Assembly (NCBI GenBank): GCA_027048265.1 | Contig: JALTXS010000013.1 | Location: forward strand, 1 to 6,721 | Source of the DNA: Desulfurococcales archaeon | GTDB lineage: Archaea; Thermoproteota; Thermoprotei_A; Sulfolobales; Fervidicoccaceae | DNA length: 6,721 nucleotides | Reading direction: 5' to 3' | In this document: positions 1 through 5,310 of the stretch, piece by piece | How positions within the stretch are numbered: position 1 is the first letter of the stretch | How the letters are laid out: every line of letters starts with the position of its first letter | Translations under genes and position numbers: made by a program | Notes under the pieces: generated by a model | The model's database searches: none | The model's input: only the letters and a program-made list of their open reading frames with translations | Told to the model about the DNA's origin: nothing

Positions 1-554
1 GGCTGGTGGGGGCCTTCGTGGTGGAGGACGTGCCCCGAGAAGATGCCCGGGAGGCTATCGAAGCCCTCCGGGCGAGGGGCCTCAGGGTGATGCTGGTGAG
101 CGGGGACAAGAGGGAGAAGGTCGAGAAGGTCGCGAGGAGCCTGGGCATAGAAGAGTACCTGGCCGAGGTCAGGCCCGAGGACAAGCGGAGGGTGGTCAAG
201 GAGCTCCAGTCCAAGGGCATCAAGGTGGCCATGGTGGGCGACGGCATTAACGACGCCCCCGCCCTCGCCGAGGCGGACCTCGGGGTCGCCATGGGCAGGT
301 ACGCCCTCGTGGCCGAGGTGGCCGATGCTGTCATTGTAAGCGGGGAGCTCTCGCGCCTCGCCGACCTCCTGGAAACCGGGGGACTCAGGGAGAGGGTACT
401 TAAGCTGGGCATAGGAAGCGCCGCCGCCCTCAAGCTCGGCGTCATGGCCCTGGGACTCGCTGGCGTGCTCCCCATATGGCTCATAGCAGCCCTGGGCGAC
501 GACGGCTCCACCTTACTAGGCCTGCTACCCGTGAGCCTCCTGGCCAAGAAATAG
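1..554 (+). CDS. Heavy-metal P1B-type ATPase, C-terminal part (5' end outside window)
   Basis: This is the C-terminal part of a membrane pump that exports a transition-metal ion at the cost of ATP. The frame is open from the window edge, so the GTG at 6 is probably internal. Residues are counted from it. The end of the P domain is visible: VSGD (31-34, the usual TGD motif with Ser), the hinge motif GDGINDAPALAEADLG (78-93), then two hydrophobic segments at about 134-157 and 158-178. Lys143 in the first and Asp165/Asp166 in the second (DDGST) resemble the Lys and Asp that define Zn/Cd/Pb pumps (P1B-2). Lys143 lies 15 residues before Trp158, as I recall for ZntA. No MxxSS copper motif is seen. 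The P1B family is clear; the Zn/Cd specificity is inference. The DKTGT phosphorylation site and metal-binding CPC motif lie outside the window. The C-terminus ends in LLAKK, without the NALRLL-type tail common in the family. Confidence 0.92.
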   Translation, partial: LVGAFVVEDVPREDAREAIEALRARGLRVMLVSGDKREKVEKVARSLGIEEYLAEVRPEDKRRVVKELQSKGIKVAMVGDGINDAPALAEADLGVAMGRYALVAEVADAVIVSGELSRLADLLETGGLRERVLKLGIGSAAALKLGVMALGLAGVLPIWLIAALGDDGSTLLGLLPVSLLAKK

Positions 555-617
555 CCCGGGTACAGTACCTCTATTCATATGACCCTTTGGTTTCTTCGTA
601 GGATAAAGGAATGATAG

Positions 618-638
618 TCTGGCCAAAAAAAAGCCAGA
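618..638. repeat. Short hairpin with A8 loop
   Basis: A perfect 6-bp inverted repeat (TCTGGC at 618-623, GCCAGA at 633-638) encloses a 9-nt loop that is C followed by eight A (625-632). Read on the minus strand, the loop gives a T8 tract, so the element could end leftward transcription from the TOPRIM-like gene. It could also be coincidence in AT-rich DNA. Confidence 0.45.
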
Positions 639-655
639 ATGGTGAAAATTTAGGG

Positions 656-662
656 TTTTTTT
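656..662 (+). terminator. T-tract terminator candidate for the metal ATPase
   Basis: Seven consecutive T on the plus strand, about 100 nt after the ATPase stop codon. Archaeal RNA polymerase terminates at such T tracts without needing a hairpin. A second tract of six T follows at 768-773. Assignment is by position and motif only. Confidence 0.45.
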
Positions 663-693
663 AAGAATCTAGGAATTAGAGGATAGTATAAGG

Positions 694-700
694 AAAAAAA
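694..700 (-). terminator. T-tract terminator candidate for the ATPase/TOPRIM operon
   Basis: Seven A on the plus strand (T7 on the minus strand), about 190 nt beyond the stop of the leftward TOPRIM-like gene. It is the nearest long T tract in that direction; the T8 at 632-625 comes next. Together with the plus-strand T7 at 656-662 it makes a back-to-back termination zone between converging genes. Confidence 0.4.
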
Positions 701-862
701 TAAACGGGAAAAGGAAAAACTTGTCAAGGAGGGCGAACTGGTGTAATTTCAAGCATTTCTAGCTATGTTTTTTAGTTGGGTTCAGTGATGGACCTGTACT
801 TGGAAGTAATGAATGGAAATGTGCTATTATCAAATTGATGAATGTTATTGTTTATTTATTTT

Positions 863-876
863 TAAATTTAAATTTA
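863..876. repeat. 14-nt AT-only perfect palindrome
   Basis: TAAATTTAAATTTA reads identically on both strands. It lies just outside the stop codon of the TOPRIM-like gene and is followed by a TATATA stretch. It may be low-complexity DNA or a protein-binding site; nothing in the sequence decides this. Confidence 0.3.
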
Positions 877-890
877 TATAACAAAGTATT

Positions 891-1745
891 TCAAGTTTGT
901 GTGTTTAGAAGTTGTTTTAAGGTTATGGTTAGGGTCCGGAGACCATCATGTTCATGTTGTAATTTTAATAGTCTTCCATTATCAATGTCTCTTGCTAATA
1001 GTTCTTCAATTCTAGTATAGCATTGTTCTAAAGCTATTAGTAGAGCAAGTTTCTTATGGGCATATCTATCCATTGTATCAATTCTTAGCGTCCGGGGACA
1101 TTTGCTTAAAGCCTCTTTGATTTTACCAGTATTTTCATGATAGAGGTAAAATATGAAATCCTCTATGGCATGCTTTGGTACTATAGTGAATTGCTCCAAA
1201 CCCTGTACAATAAGAAGTAGAATAATATTCCTTGGCCTCCTAAGTTTATACAAATAATGATATGAACCTCTGCTTATAAGAGCATCCACATCTATAGAAG
1301 AGGTATATGTTAACGAATTGTAGAATGATTGTAGCCTTGCGTTAAAAGTCATTTCTTCTGCATCATCAATCAAAACAAGAAGATCTATACTCGGGTTGGA
1401 AAGTGAAGCCTGATATTTAAGTAATATAGCTCCTGCGCGGCTCACATTACCTTCAGTTGGAATGATGGTAACATACCCCATAGCATGGCTCTTATATAAA
1501 GAAGAATATAGTTTAACTGAAGAGGAGCGTCTTAGATCTAGTAGTTGGGTTCCCTTCCGCTTATCCCATCCCTTAACAATTTTGTTTAAAACAGCACTCT
1601 TTTCTGATTCATGACCACTGCGATCTAAATCACTAAACTCTAAGTTCAGCGAGTTGGCAACGTGCATAATAAATCTCTTATAAAAAGCCCTGTCGTCTCT
1701 CCCTGGTACCAGTATTACAATAAGTTTATCCACTATATCGCTCAA
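891..1745 (-). CDS. TOPRIM/DUF3226-like protein, candidate effector partner of the upstream ATPase
   Basis: A 284-aa protein encoded 22 nt after the ATPase stop and almost certainly co-transcribed with it. The N-terminus has a beta-strand then VPGRDDRAFYKRF (13-25), which matches the TOPRIM pattern VEGxxDxxF except that Pro14 stands where the catalytic Glu is expected. A second strand ends in LIDDAEE (125-131), like the TOPRIM DxD motif but reading DAE. The C-terminal half is helical, with HAIEDFIFYL (192-201) and HKKLALLIAL (230-239), which resemble the HxxED and hKxxl motifs of DUF3226-type proteins. TOPRIM folds in OLD and PARIS AriB proteins act as nucleases; whether this one can cut is doubtful given the changed residues. 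The start is TTG at 1745, the first start after an in-frame stop at 1763-1761. An out-of-frame GTG at 1764 has the better SD (see the junction entry). Family assignment is from remembered motifs, not a search. Confidence 0.72.
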   Translation of the reverse strand: MSDIVDKLIVILVPGRDDRAFYKRFIMHVANSLNLEFSDLDRSGHESEKSAVLNKIVKGWDKRKGTQLLDLRRSSSVKLYSSLYKSHAMGYVTIIPTEGNVSRAGAILLKYQASLSNPSIDLLVLIDDAEEMTFNARLQSFYNSLTYTSSIDVDALISRGSYHYLYKLRRPRNIILLLIVQGLEQFTIVPKHAIEDFIFYLYHENTGKIKEALSKCPRTLRIDTMDRYAHKKLALLIALEQCYTRIEELLARDIDNGRLLKLQHEHDGLRTLTITLKQLLNTQT

Positions 1746-1750
1746 CCCAA

Positions 1751-1777
1751 CCCCCCCTTGTCACTGTCTATCTCCTT
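1751..1777 (-). promoter_or_regulatory. Gene-junction SD sites and G7 tract
   Basis: On the minus strand the last codons of the ATPase contain AAGGAGA (1777-1771), a strong SD. Six nt later is GTG (1764-1762). That GTG reads only 12 codons before a stop, because seven G (1757-1751) put it out of frame with the TOPRIM-like ORF. With six G it would read straight into that ORF, adding seven residues (MTRGVGL) with the last replacing the TTG start. As written, the ORF must start at TTG 1745, 5 nt after the G tract, which can pair with the anti-SD only through a G:U wobble. Confidence 0.55.
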
Positions 1778-3123
1778 AAATCAGCACCGAGTTCATCAAT
1801 GCTCCCAAGAGCTGTTTCGCCATCCCAAGTGGCCTTCGGATAAGCTTTCCCCTGACCCCCTATTTCCATCCTATGTACTATTGTATCGCTTAAAGTGCTG
1901 TATTGCTTAGCTTTATTTAGAAGTTCCTCGAGAAACTCAATGCTTTGAGTTGCTACCACAACTTGGTTTCCATTAGCAATATATCTAGCAATAAGTTCAG
2001 CAACGAGCGGCAACCCATCGGGATGAACAAAGGCCTCTGGAGTATCAAGCAAAAACAAAACAGGAGGTCTTGATATTGCATAGAGCAAGCTTAAGAATAC
2101 GGCAACACGTTGACCGTCACTAAGTTCATATACAGGTATCCTTTTTCCATCCTTGCTTCTTAGATGGAGCACCTTTCCAATAAGCTCATAACCCTTTACC
2201 CAACTAATATACTCTCTTAGTAATGCTAGTGACTCTTCTTCATTTTCGAAGCCCTCTTTGACATATATTTTGTACAGATTTTCAAAAAGTCCACGCCAAT
2301 ATATGAAGCTGGGATGAAATACAGATAGTCTTGGAAGCCCCTCTGGATGGTGACCCTTTTTTCTTACGAGCACCGTAACCCTGCTATCGTTTAAAACCAG
2401 GGCTCTATTCAAACAGGAATCCCCATTATATACATAGTATAAGATACTAGCACTAACGCACCGACGTGAGCATAAAAGGCGCCGCAACACTTTTCTAATC
2501 AATTCCTCACGAGAAGTATCCTCAGTACTATACTCATTTGGACCCAGACCAATTGCCGAAATTTCAAAGTTGTCACCAACAAGACTTTCGATAAGATCTG
2601 TAAACTTTCCGTAAATAGTTTCGTTTTCTATAACAGGTTCCCGTCTTTTCGTATGAGATATGGTATCAAGAAACAATACTACTTCCTTGCGATTGAAATC
2701 CTTTTCCAGCTCCTGTAACAGCAGTGAACTTTTCTCCACCCCCACTGCATCTTTTACTATTATTTCAAAAACGTCTTTTTCTGCTTTGAACGTTAAAACA
2801 TCCCTTAATTTTGCGTACAATATAGTTATAGTCATCGTATTTAGCTCAGCAAATCCTGCTACTACGTTTGGGATAACTCTTGTAGGACGTAGAGTCTTGG
2901 TAAGTGACAATCCTAGCACACTTTCCTTAGAAGGCAGTATACTTGAAACTAAATATCCAATACTTTCAAGTGCTATGGTTTTACCCGATGCATTAGGGCC
3001 TAATAAAACAGTCATGCGGTTTAACTTGAGTGATACACTAACATGATCGACCCGTCTACCTGGGAGCTTGTAAGGAAGGACAGCTTTGATTTTTTTCACT
3101 CCAGAGCATTGACTGTTGCACAC
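1768..3123 (-). CDS. ABC/OLD-like AAA ATPase, first gene of the two-gene island operon
   Basis: A 451-aa soluble ATPase of the AAA_21/OLD-like ABC class. Motifs in order: Walker A GPNASGKT (42-49), a long divergent middle region (about 60-320), ABC signature ELSDGQ (333-338), Walker B VLFLLDTPEAFVHP (355-368), and a switch region VVVATQS (388-394) with Gln in place of the usual His. The residue after the Walker B Asp is Thr361, not the expected catalytic Glu; Glu363 is kept. All five cysteines sit in two CxxxC pairs (2/6, 218/222) plus C237. No membrane segment is seen. The start is GTG at 3123, 3 nt after GAGGT (3131-3127), with an in-frame stop just upstream. The TOPRIM-like gene follows after 22 nt, so the two are probably partners: nucleotide-driven sensor and effector, as in PARIS AriA/AriB or the two halves of OLD. 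A DNA-repair role is the main alternative. Confidence 0.88.
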   Translation of the reverse strand: MCNSQCSGVKKIKAVLPYKLPGRRVDHVSVSLKLNRMTVLLGPNASGKTIALESIGYLVSSILPSKESVLGLSLTKTLRPTRVIPNVVAGFAELNTMTITILYAKLRDVLTFKAEKDVFEIIVKDAVGVEKSSLLLQELEKDFNRKEVVLFLDTISHTKRREPVIENETIYGKFTDLIESLVGDNFEISAIGLGPNEYSTEDTSREELIRKVLRRLLCSRRCVSASILYYVYNGDSCLNRALVLNDSRVTVLVRKKGHHPEGLPRLSVFHPSFIYWRGLFENLYKIYVKEGFENEEESLALLREYISWVKGYELIGKVLHLRSKDGKRIPVYELSDGQRVAVFLSLLYAISRPPVLFLLDTPEAFVHPDGLPLVAELIARYIANGNQVVVATQSIEFLEELLNKAKQYSTLSDTIVHRMEIGGQGKAYPKATWDGETALGSIDELGADLRR

Positions 3124-3169
3124 AATACCTCATCACCGGTTGTTGCTCCTATTATGGCTTAATAATTTC

Positions 3170-3175
3170 TTTATA
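3170..3175 (-). promoter_or_regulatory. TATA box candidate for the ATPase/TOPRIM operon
   Basis: The minus strand reads TTTTTTATAAAG (3180-3169), a good archaeal TATA element. Transcription would start about 25 nt downstream, near 3147, giving a leader of roughly 25 nt that contains the GAGGT ribosome site before the GTG start at 3123. No clear BRE precedes it, and the surrounding DNA is AT-rich, so other positions are possible. Confidence 0.45.
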
Positions 3176-3409
3176 AAAAATCATAAGGGTATAGTGTTTT
3201 GATGTTTCTTTATCTTTATTTATTTTCTACATTCATTCTACTGAAACAAACGGGAATATTGCTAAAACTTAGATTGTGTTCAAATCTATAAATCAGCTTC
3301 TTTTCTTTATTTAATAAAATAAATACTGTGTTAGTCTCTACAGGAAGCTAAGGTAAAAAGTCTTAGATAAAAAACTTTGCTCCATAGCAAACCTACTAAA
3401 AGTTCTCCA

Positions 3410-3415
3410 TATAAG
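3410..3415 (+). promoter_or_regulatory. TATA box candidate for the CAP-like membrane protein gene
   Basis: CATATAAG on the plus strand. A start about 25 nt on (near 3437) would leave a leader of about 78 nt before the preferred GTG at 3515. TATAGA at 3443-3448 or TATAAA at 3287-3292 could serve instead; composition makes the choice uncertain. Confidence 0.25.
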
Positions 3416-3499
3416 TAAGTTGTATTTACTAGGAACAGTACATATAGACATTCTGCTACCATAATGACCTTGTGCACAATATATAGAGAAAGTATAGTA

Positions 3500-3504
3500 G
3501 GAGG
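3500..3504 (+). promoter_or_regulatory. Ribosome binding site that decides the start at 3515
   Basis: GGAGG lies 10 nt before an in-frame GTG at 3515. The upstream in-frame ATG at 3464 has no SD. This site favours a start 17 codons downstream of the longest ORF. The ATG could still be used if the transcript were leaderless. Confidence 0.55.
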
Positions 3505-3514
3505 CAGAAAAGTA

Positions 3515-5263
3515 GTGTCCACCAACCCAAGTGAGAAGAAGGAACTTGAAGGTTTTTGTAAAGGCGGATTAGACGACTACTCAAGAACACTGTCTCAGAA
3601 CCTAGAGAATGCCTCTACTCAGCGGGAGCTGTTGCTAAGGCTCTCCCGGTTCCTCCGTAGACTTGAGGATGAGTGTGGGAAGGAGGCGGCCAGCCTCTTC
3701 CTATCAATCTTGGCACGAGGCGAGGTCATCCACCGCCTCCTCCCCCTCCAGGCAATTGACCCTAGGGTTCTCCGAAGAATGGTGGAGTCCACGCCTGAGC
3801 TAGCCCCTCTGGAGCCGTACCTGCACACCCTGCTGAGGTTGCTTCGAGCTCACTCTACGCCGCCTTCACCAGACCATGTGATCCTTCCCCGGAGGGGCAT
3901 ACCCCTAAGGGAGGTTCTGCAGGCCAAGAAGAATGCCTCTGCCAGGAGGCCCGCGCGGCAGAGCCTCCCCGACTGCGGTTCCCCCAGGTACACAGCGTGG
4001 GTCGTTGAGAGAATGGCCCAGTACATGGCCCCCCTGGCCCGGGGCAGGCCGGGGCCCACGACCCCCCGAGAATACCTCCAGAGGCTCACCTGGCTCGTCG
4101 CCGAGGTGGAGGAACACTGCCGAGACCCCAGCAAGGCTAGGAGGGTCCTGTGGGAAGCGTTCTCCACCAGGCGCGCCGCCTCCCTCCTCAGGGGCCTCGA
4201 GGGCAAATCCCACCAGGTGGCGAGGCTTGTGGAGAAGAGGGAGTTCACCCGCCTCAAGCCCTACCTCGAGCTACTCCTCCCCACGATTGAGAAGAGGGGT
4301 CGGGGACGCGACATTGGGGCTGAGAGGAGACCCCGTGCAACCATGGGGGGACGGGTGGTTAGGTGGGCTGCCCTAGTCGCGATCCTCCTCCTGTTACTCG
4401 CAGGGGCCGTCTTCCTTCCCAAAGCGGGCATGTCCCTACCCGGCCTACAGGGCCTACTGGGCGGGGAGGCGGGTGACCACGGTGTAGGAGAGGAGGCCCG
4501 CGTGAGCCCGGAGGCCGCAGAAGCCGTGGCTCGTCTTGTACTTGGCGAGAGGGAGAAGATGGCCCGACCTCCCCTCGAGACCACGATAGGCGATGGGACG
4601 CCCGCGGCGCGTATGGCGAGGGACATGGTGGATAGGGGCTATGAGGGCTACTGCGACCCCCAGGGCAGGCCCCTTGAGCTCCTCTACACGCGCTCGGGCG
4701 GAGTCTATGCTCCCATCATATTCGCCCTCTCCCACAGGAGCACGCTTGCAGGGATACCCGTGCCCCTGGATGAAAGGGGGGTGGTGGAGAAGGCTCGGGA
4801 GCTCGTCCGGGACCTTCTCCTGGATCCCCGGTTCAGGGAGGCCCTGGGCGACCCCACTGTGAACGCGGTTGACGTGGGGGTTGCTTGGAGGGAGGAGGGG
4901 ATGGCCCTCGTTGTATTGTTTGAGAGGAGAGGGCTGGAGTGGATAAAGCCCCCCACGTTGGAGGAGGGCCTCCTCACGGCAGAACTTCGACTCAATAAGG
5001 GCCTATCACCAGGGGAGCTACTGGTAGAGACCCCTGTTCGGGCGCCCAGCTACCCCTGCCCCTCTCCCTTGGAGTGGGGCGAGGCGGGCCGCCTTGAGGC
5101 CACGTGGGAGGCGCTGGGAGAGGGAGCCTTGAGGGTTAAGGTAAACCTATCCAGCTTTGGGAAGGAGCAGGGCAGCGTGTTCAGGATAGTCTTCACTGCA
5201 AGAACCAGTGACGAGCGTGGGGAGACGGTGAGGCTGGCGGAGTACGTGGTCGGAGAGAATTAA
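3515..5263 (+). CDS. Single-pass membrane protein: duplicated cytoplasmic helical region plus CAP/SCP-like external domain
   Basis: 582 aa from the preferred GTG (599 aa from ATG 3464); numbering here starts at the GTG. Residues 1-280 are soluble, Arg-rich and helical, and contain two diverged copies of a 76-residue unit (37-112, 185-260). One hydrophobic segment, 284-301, follows an Arg-rich stretch, so by the positive-inside rule the N-terminal part is cytoplasmic and the rest external. Residues about 333-473 resemble a CAP/SCP (YkwD/PR-1-like) domain: a LGEREKMARPPL start, ARDMVDRGYEGYCDPQG (368-384) matching the family's DMxxxxyxxHxdpxG, and LLLDPRFREALG (434-445) followed by VGVAW (454-458), matching its ILxPxFxxxGVGv. 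The CAP histidines are absent, so no activity is implied. A strand-rich tail (about 530-575) may be a small beta domain. Its role is unknown; it may signal or anchor across the membrane. The first roughly 100 nt are AT-richer than the rest. surE follows 47 nt later. Confidence 0.8.
   Translation: MSTNPSEKKELEGFCKGGLDDYSRTLSQNLENASTQRELLLRLSRFLRRLEDECGKEAASLFLSILARGEVIHRLLPLQAIDPRVLRRMVESTPELAPLEPYLHTLLRLLRAHSTPPSPDHVILPRRGIPLREVLQAKKNASARRPARQSLPDCGSPRYTAWVVERMAQYMAPLARGRPGPTTPREYLQRLTWLVAEVEEHCRDPSKARRVLWEAFSTRRAASLLRGLEGKSHQVARLVEKREFTRLKPYLELLLPTIEKRGRGRDIGAERRPRATMGGRVVRWAALVAILLLLLAGAVFLPKAGMSLPGLQGLLGGEAGDHGVGEEARVSPEAAEAVARLVLGEREKMARPPLETTIGDGTPAARMARDMVDRGYEGYCDPQGRPLELLYTRSGGVYAPIIFALSHRSTLAGIPVPLDERGVVEKARELVRDLLLDPRFREALGDPTVNAVDVGVAWREEGMALVVLFERRGLEWIKPPTLEEGLLTAELRLNKGLSPGELLVETPVRAPSYPCPSPLEWGEAGRLEATWEALGEGALRVKVNLSSFGKEQGSVFRIVFTARTSDERGETVRLAEYVVGEN
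3623..3850 (+). repeat. Internal protein repeat, copy 1 of 2
   Basis: Encodes a 76-residue helical unit starting RELLLRLSRF and ending PYLHTLLRLLRA. It aligns with copy 2 (4067-4294) at almost equal spacing: RExLxRL, a glutamate-rich segment with ExEC versus EEHC, a central LL pair, RxxVE versus RLVE, and LxPYLxxLL. The similarity is at protein level only, so the duplication is old. Confidence 0.55.
4067..4294 (+). repeat. Internal protein repeat, copy 2 of 2
   Basis: Encodes the second 76-residue helical unit, starting REYLQRLTWL and ending PYLELLLPTIEK, directly before the Arg-rich stretch and the membrane segment. It pairs with copy 1 with about one single-residue gap on each side. I do not recognise the unit as a named repeat family. 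Confidence 0.55.
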
Positions 5264-5274
5264 TGGAGGTAGGC

Positions 5275-5307
5275 ATGGAAAATAACCCCTACACCCCCTT
5301 ATCTTGA
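5275..5307 (+). CDS. Possible 10-codon upstream ORF before surE
   Basis: ATG 5275 is preceded by GGAGGT (5265-5270), 4 nt away, the best ribosome site in this gap. It reads MENNPYTPLS then TGA (5305-5307). The frame is the same as surE, whose GTG start at 5311 has no SD of its own. It could be a leader peptide that brings ribosomes to surE by reinitiation, or the remnant of a longer SurE N-terminus cut by the TGA. A real peptide product is not shown. Confidence 0.25.
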   Translation: MENNPYTPLS

Positions 5308-5310
5308 CCC

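Larger units (their letters stand above)
555..890. other. Convergent intergenic region, AT-rich
   Basis: No convincing gene lies in these 336 nt. The region separates the plus-strand metal ATPase from the 3' end of the minus-strand TOPRIM-like gene. It contains T tracts for both strands, a short hairpin with an A8 loop and an AT-only palindrome, each listed separately. Base composition drops sharply within about 30 nt of the ATPase stop, which marks the left edge of the AT-rich island. I see no tRNA, no long direct repeat and no transposase remnant here. Confidence 0.8.
3124..3514. other. Divergent promoter region, no gene seen
   Basis: About 390 AT-rich nt lie between the leftward ATPase and the rightward membrane-protein gene. 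It should hold promoters for both directions. Rightward TATA-like elements are TATAAA at 3287-3292, TATAAG at 3410-3415 and a weak TATAGA at 3443-3448. The first is about 200 nt from the likely translation start and could equally drive an unannotated RNA. Small ORFs here lack ribosome sites and are not supported. Confidence 0.6.
555..3600. other. AT-rich island carrying the ATPase/TOPRIM-like operon
   Basis: Base composition changes abruptly just after 554 and returns to GC-rich near 3600. Sample counts are 41 G/C of 60 at 61-120, 19 of 60 at 2581-2640, and 39 of 60 at 5701-5760. Codon use follows: the island genes favour AT-ending codons such as ATA, AAA, TTA and GAA, while the flanking genes favour AGG, CTC, GCC and GTG. 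This fits horizontal acquisition of the two-gene operon. No integrase, tRNA target, or terminal repeat was seen, so the mode of entry is unknown. The right edge is gradual and runs into the start of the next gene. Confidence 0.65.

Noticed and set aside
783..842. GTGATGG and TTGATGA resembling the C box of archaeal C/D guide RNAs
   Set aside because: Each departs from the RUGAUGA consensus by one base, and no CUGA D box lies at a fitting distance.
835..1020. 61-codon plus-strand ORF overlapping the end of the TOPRIM-like gene
   Set aside because: Antisense to a better supported gene, low complexity, and no SD; a TATATA stretch at 876-881 is not enough to support it.
702..3256. AAACGGGAA at 702-710 and again at 3248-3256, near both ends of the island
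   Set aside because: A 9-nt match between two spacers of about 300 nt is expected by chance about one time in three, and it does not sit at the composition edges, so it is not good evidence of a target duplication.
3348..3366. CTAAG/CTTAG 5-bp inverted repeat
   Set aside because: Stem too short and AT-rich; not distinguishable from chance.
561..3440. ACAGTAC shared by 562-568 and 3434-3440 as possible attachment sites
   Set aside because: A 7-nt match is too short, and flanking bases do not extend it.
3331..3525. 64-codon hydrophobic minus-strand ORF in the divergent spacer
   Set aside because: It starts with TTG, has no ribosome site, overlaps the start of the CAP-like gene antisense, and its hydrophobicity follows from AT-rich sequence.
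3850..4257. Long minus-strand ORFs antisense to the CAP-like gene, and similar ones antisense to surE
   Set aside because: They are shadows expected in GC-rich coding DNA; their translations are Arg/Ser/Pro-rich without recognisable motifs.
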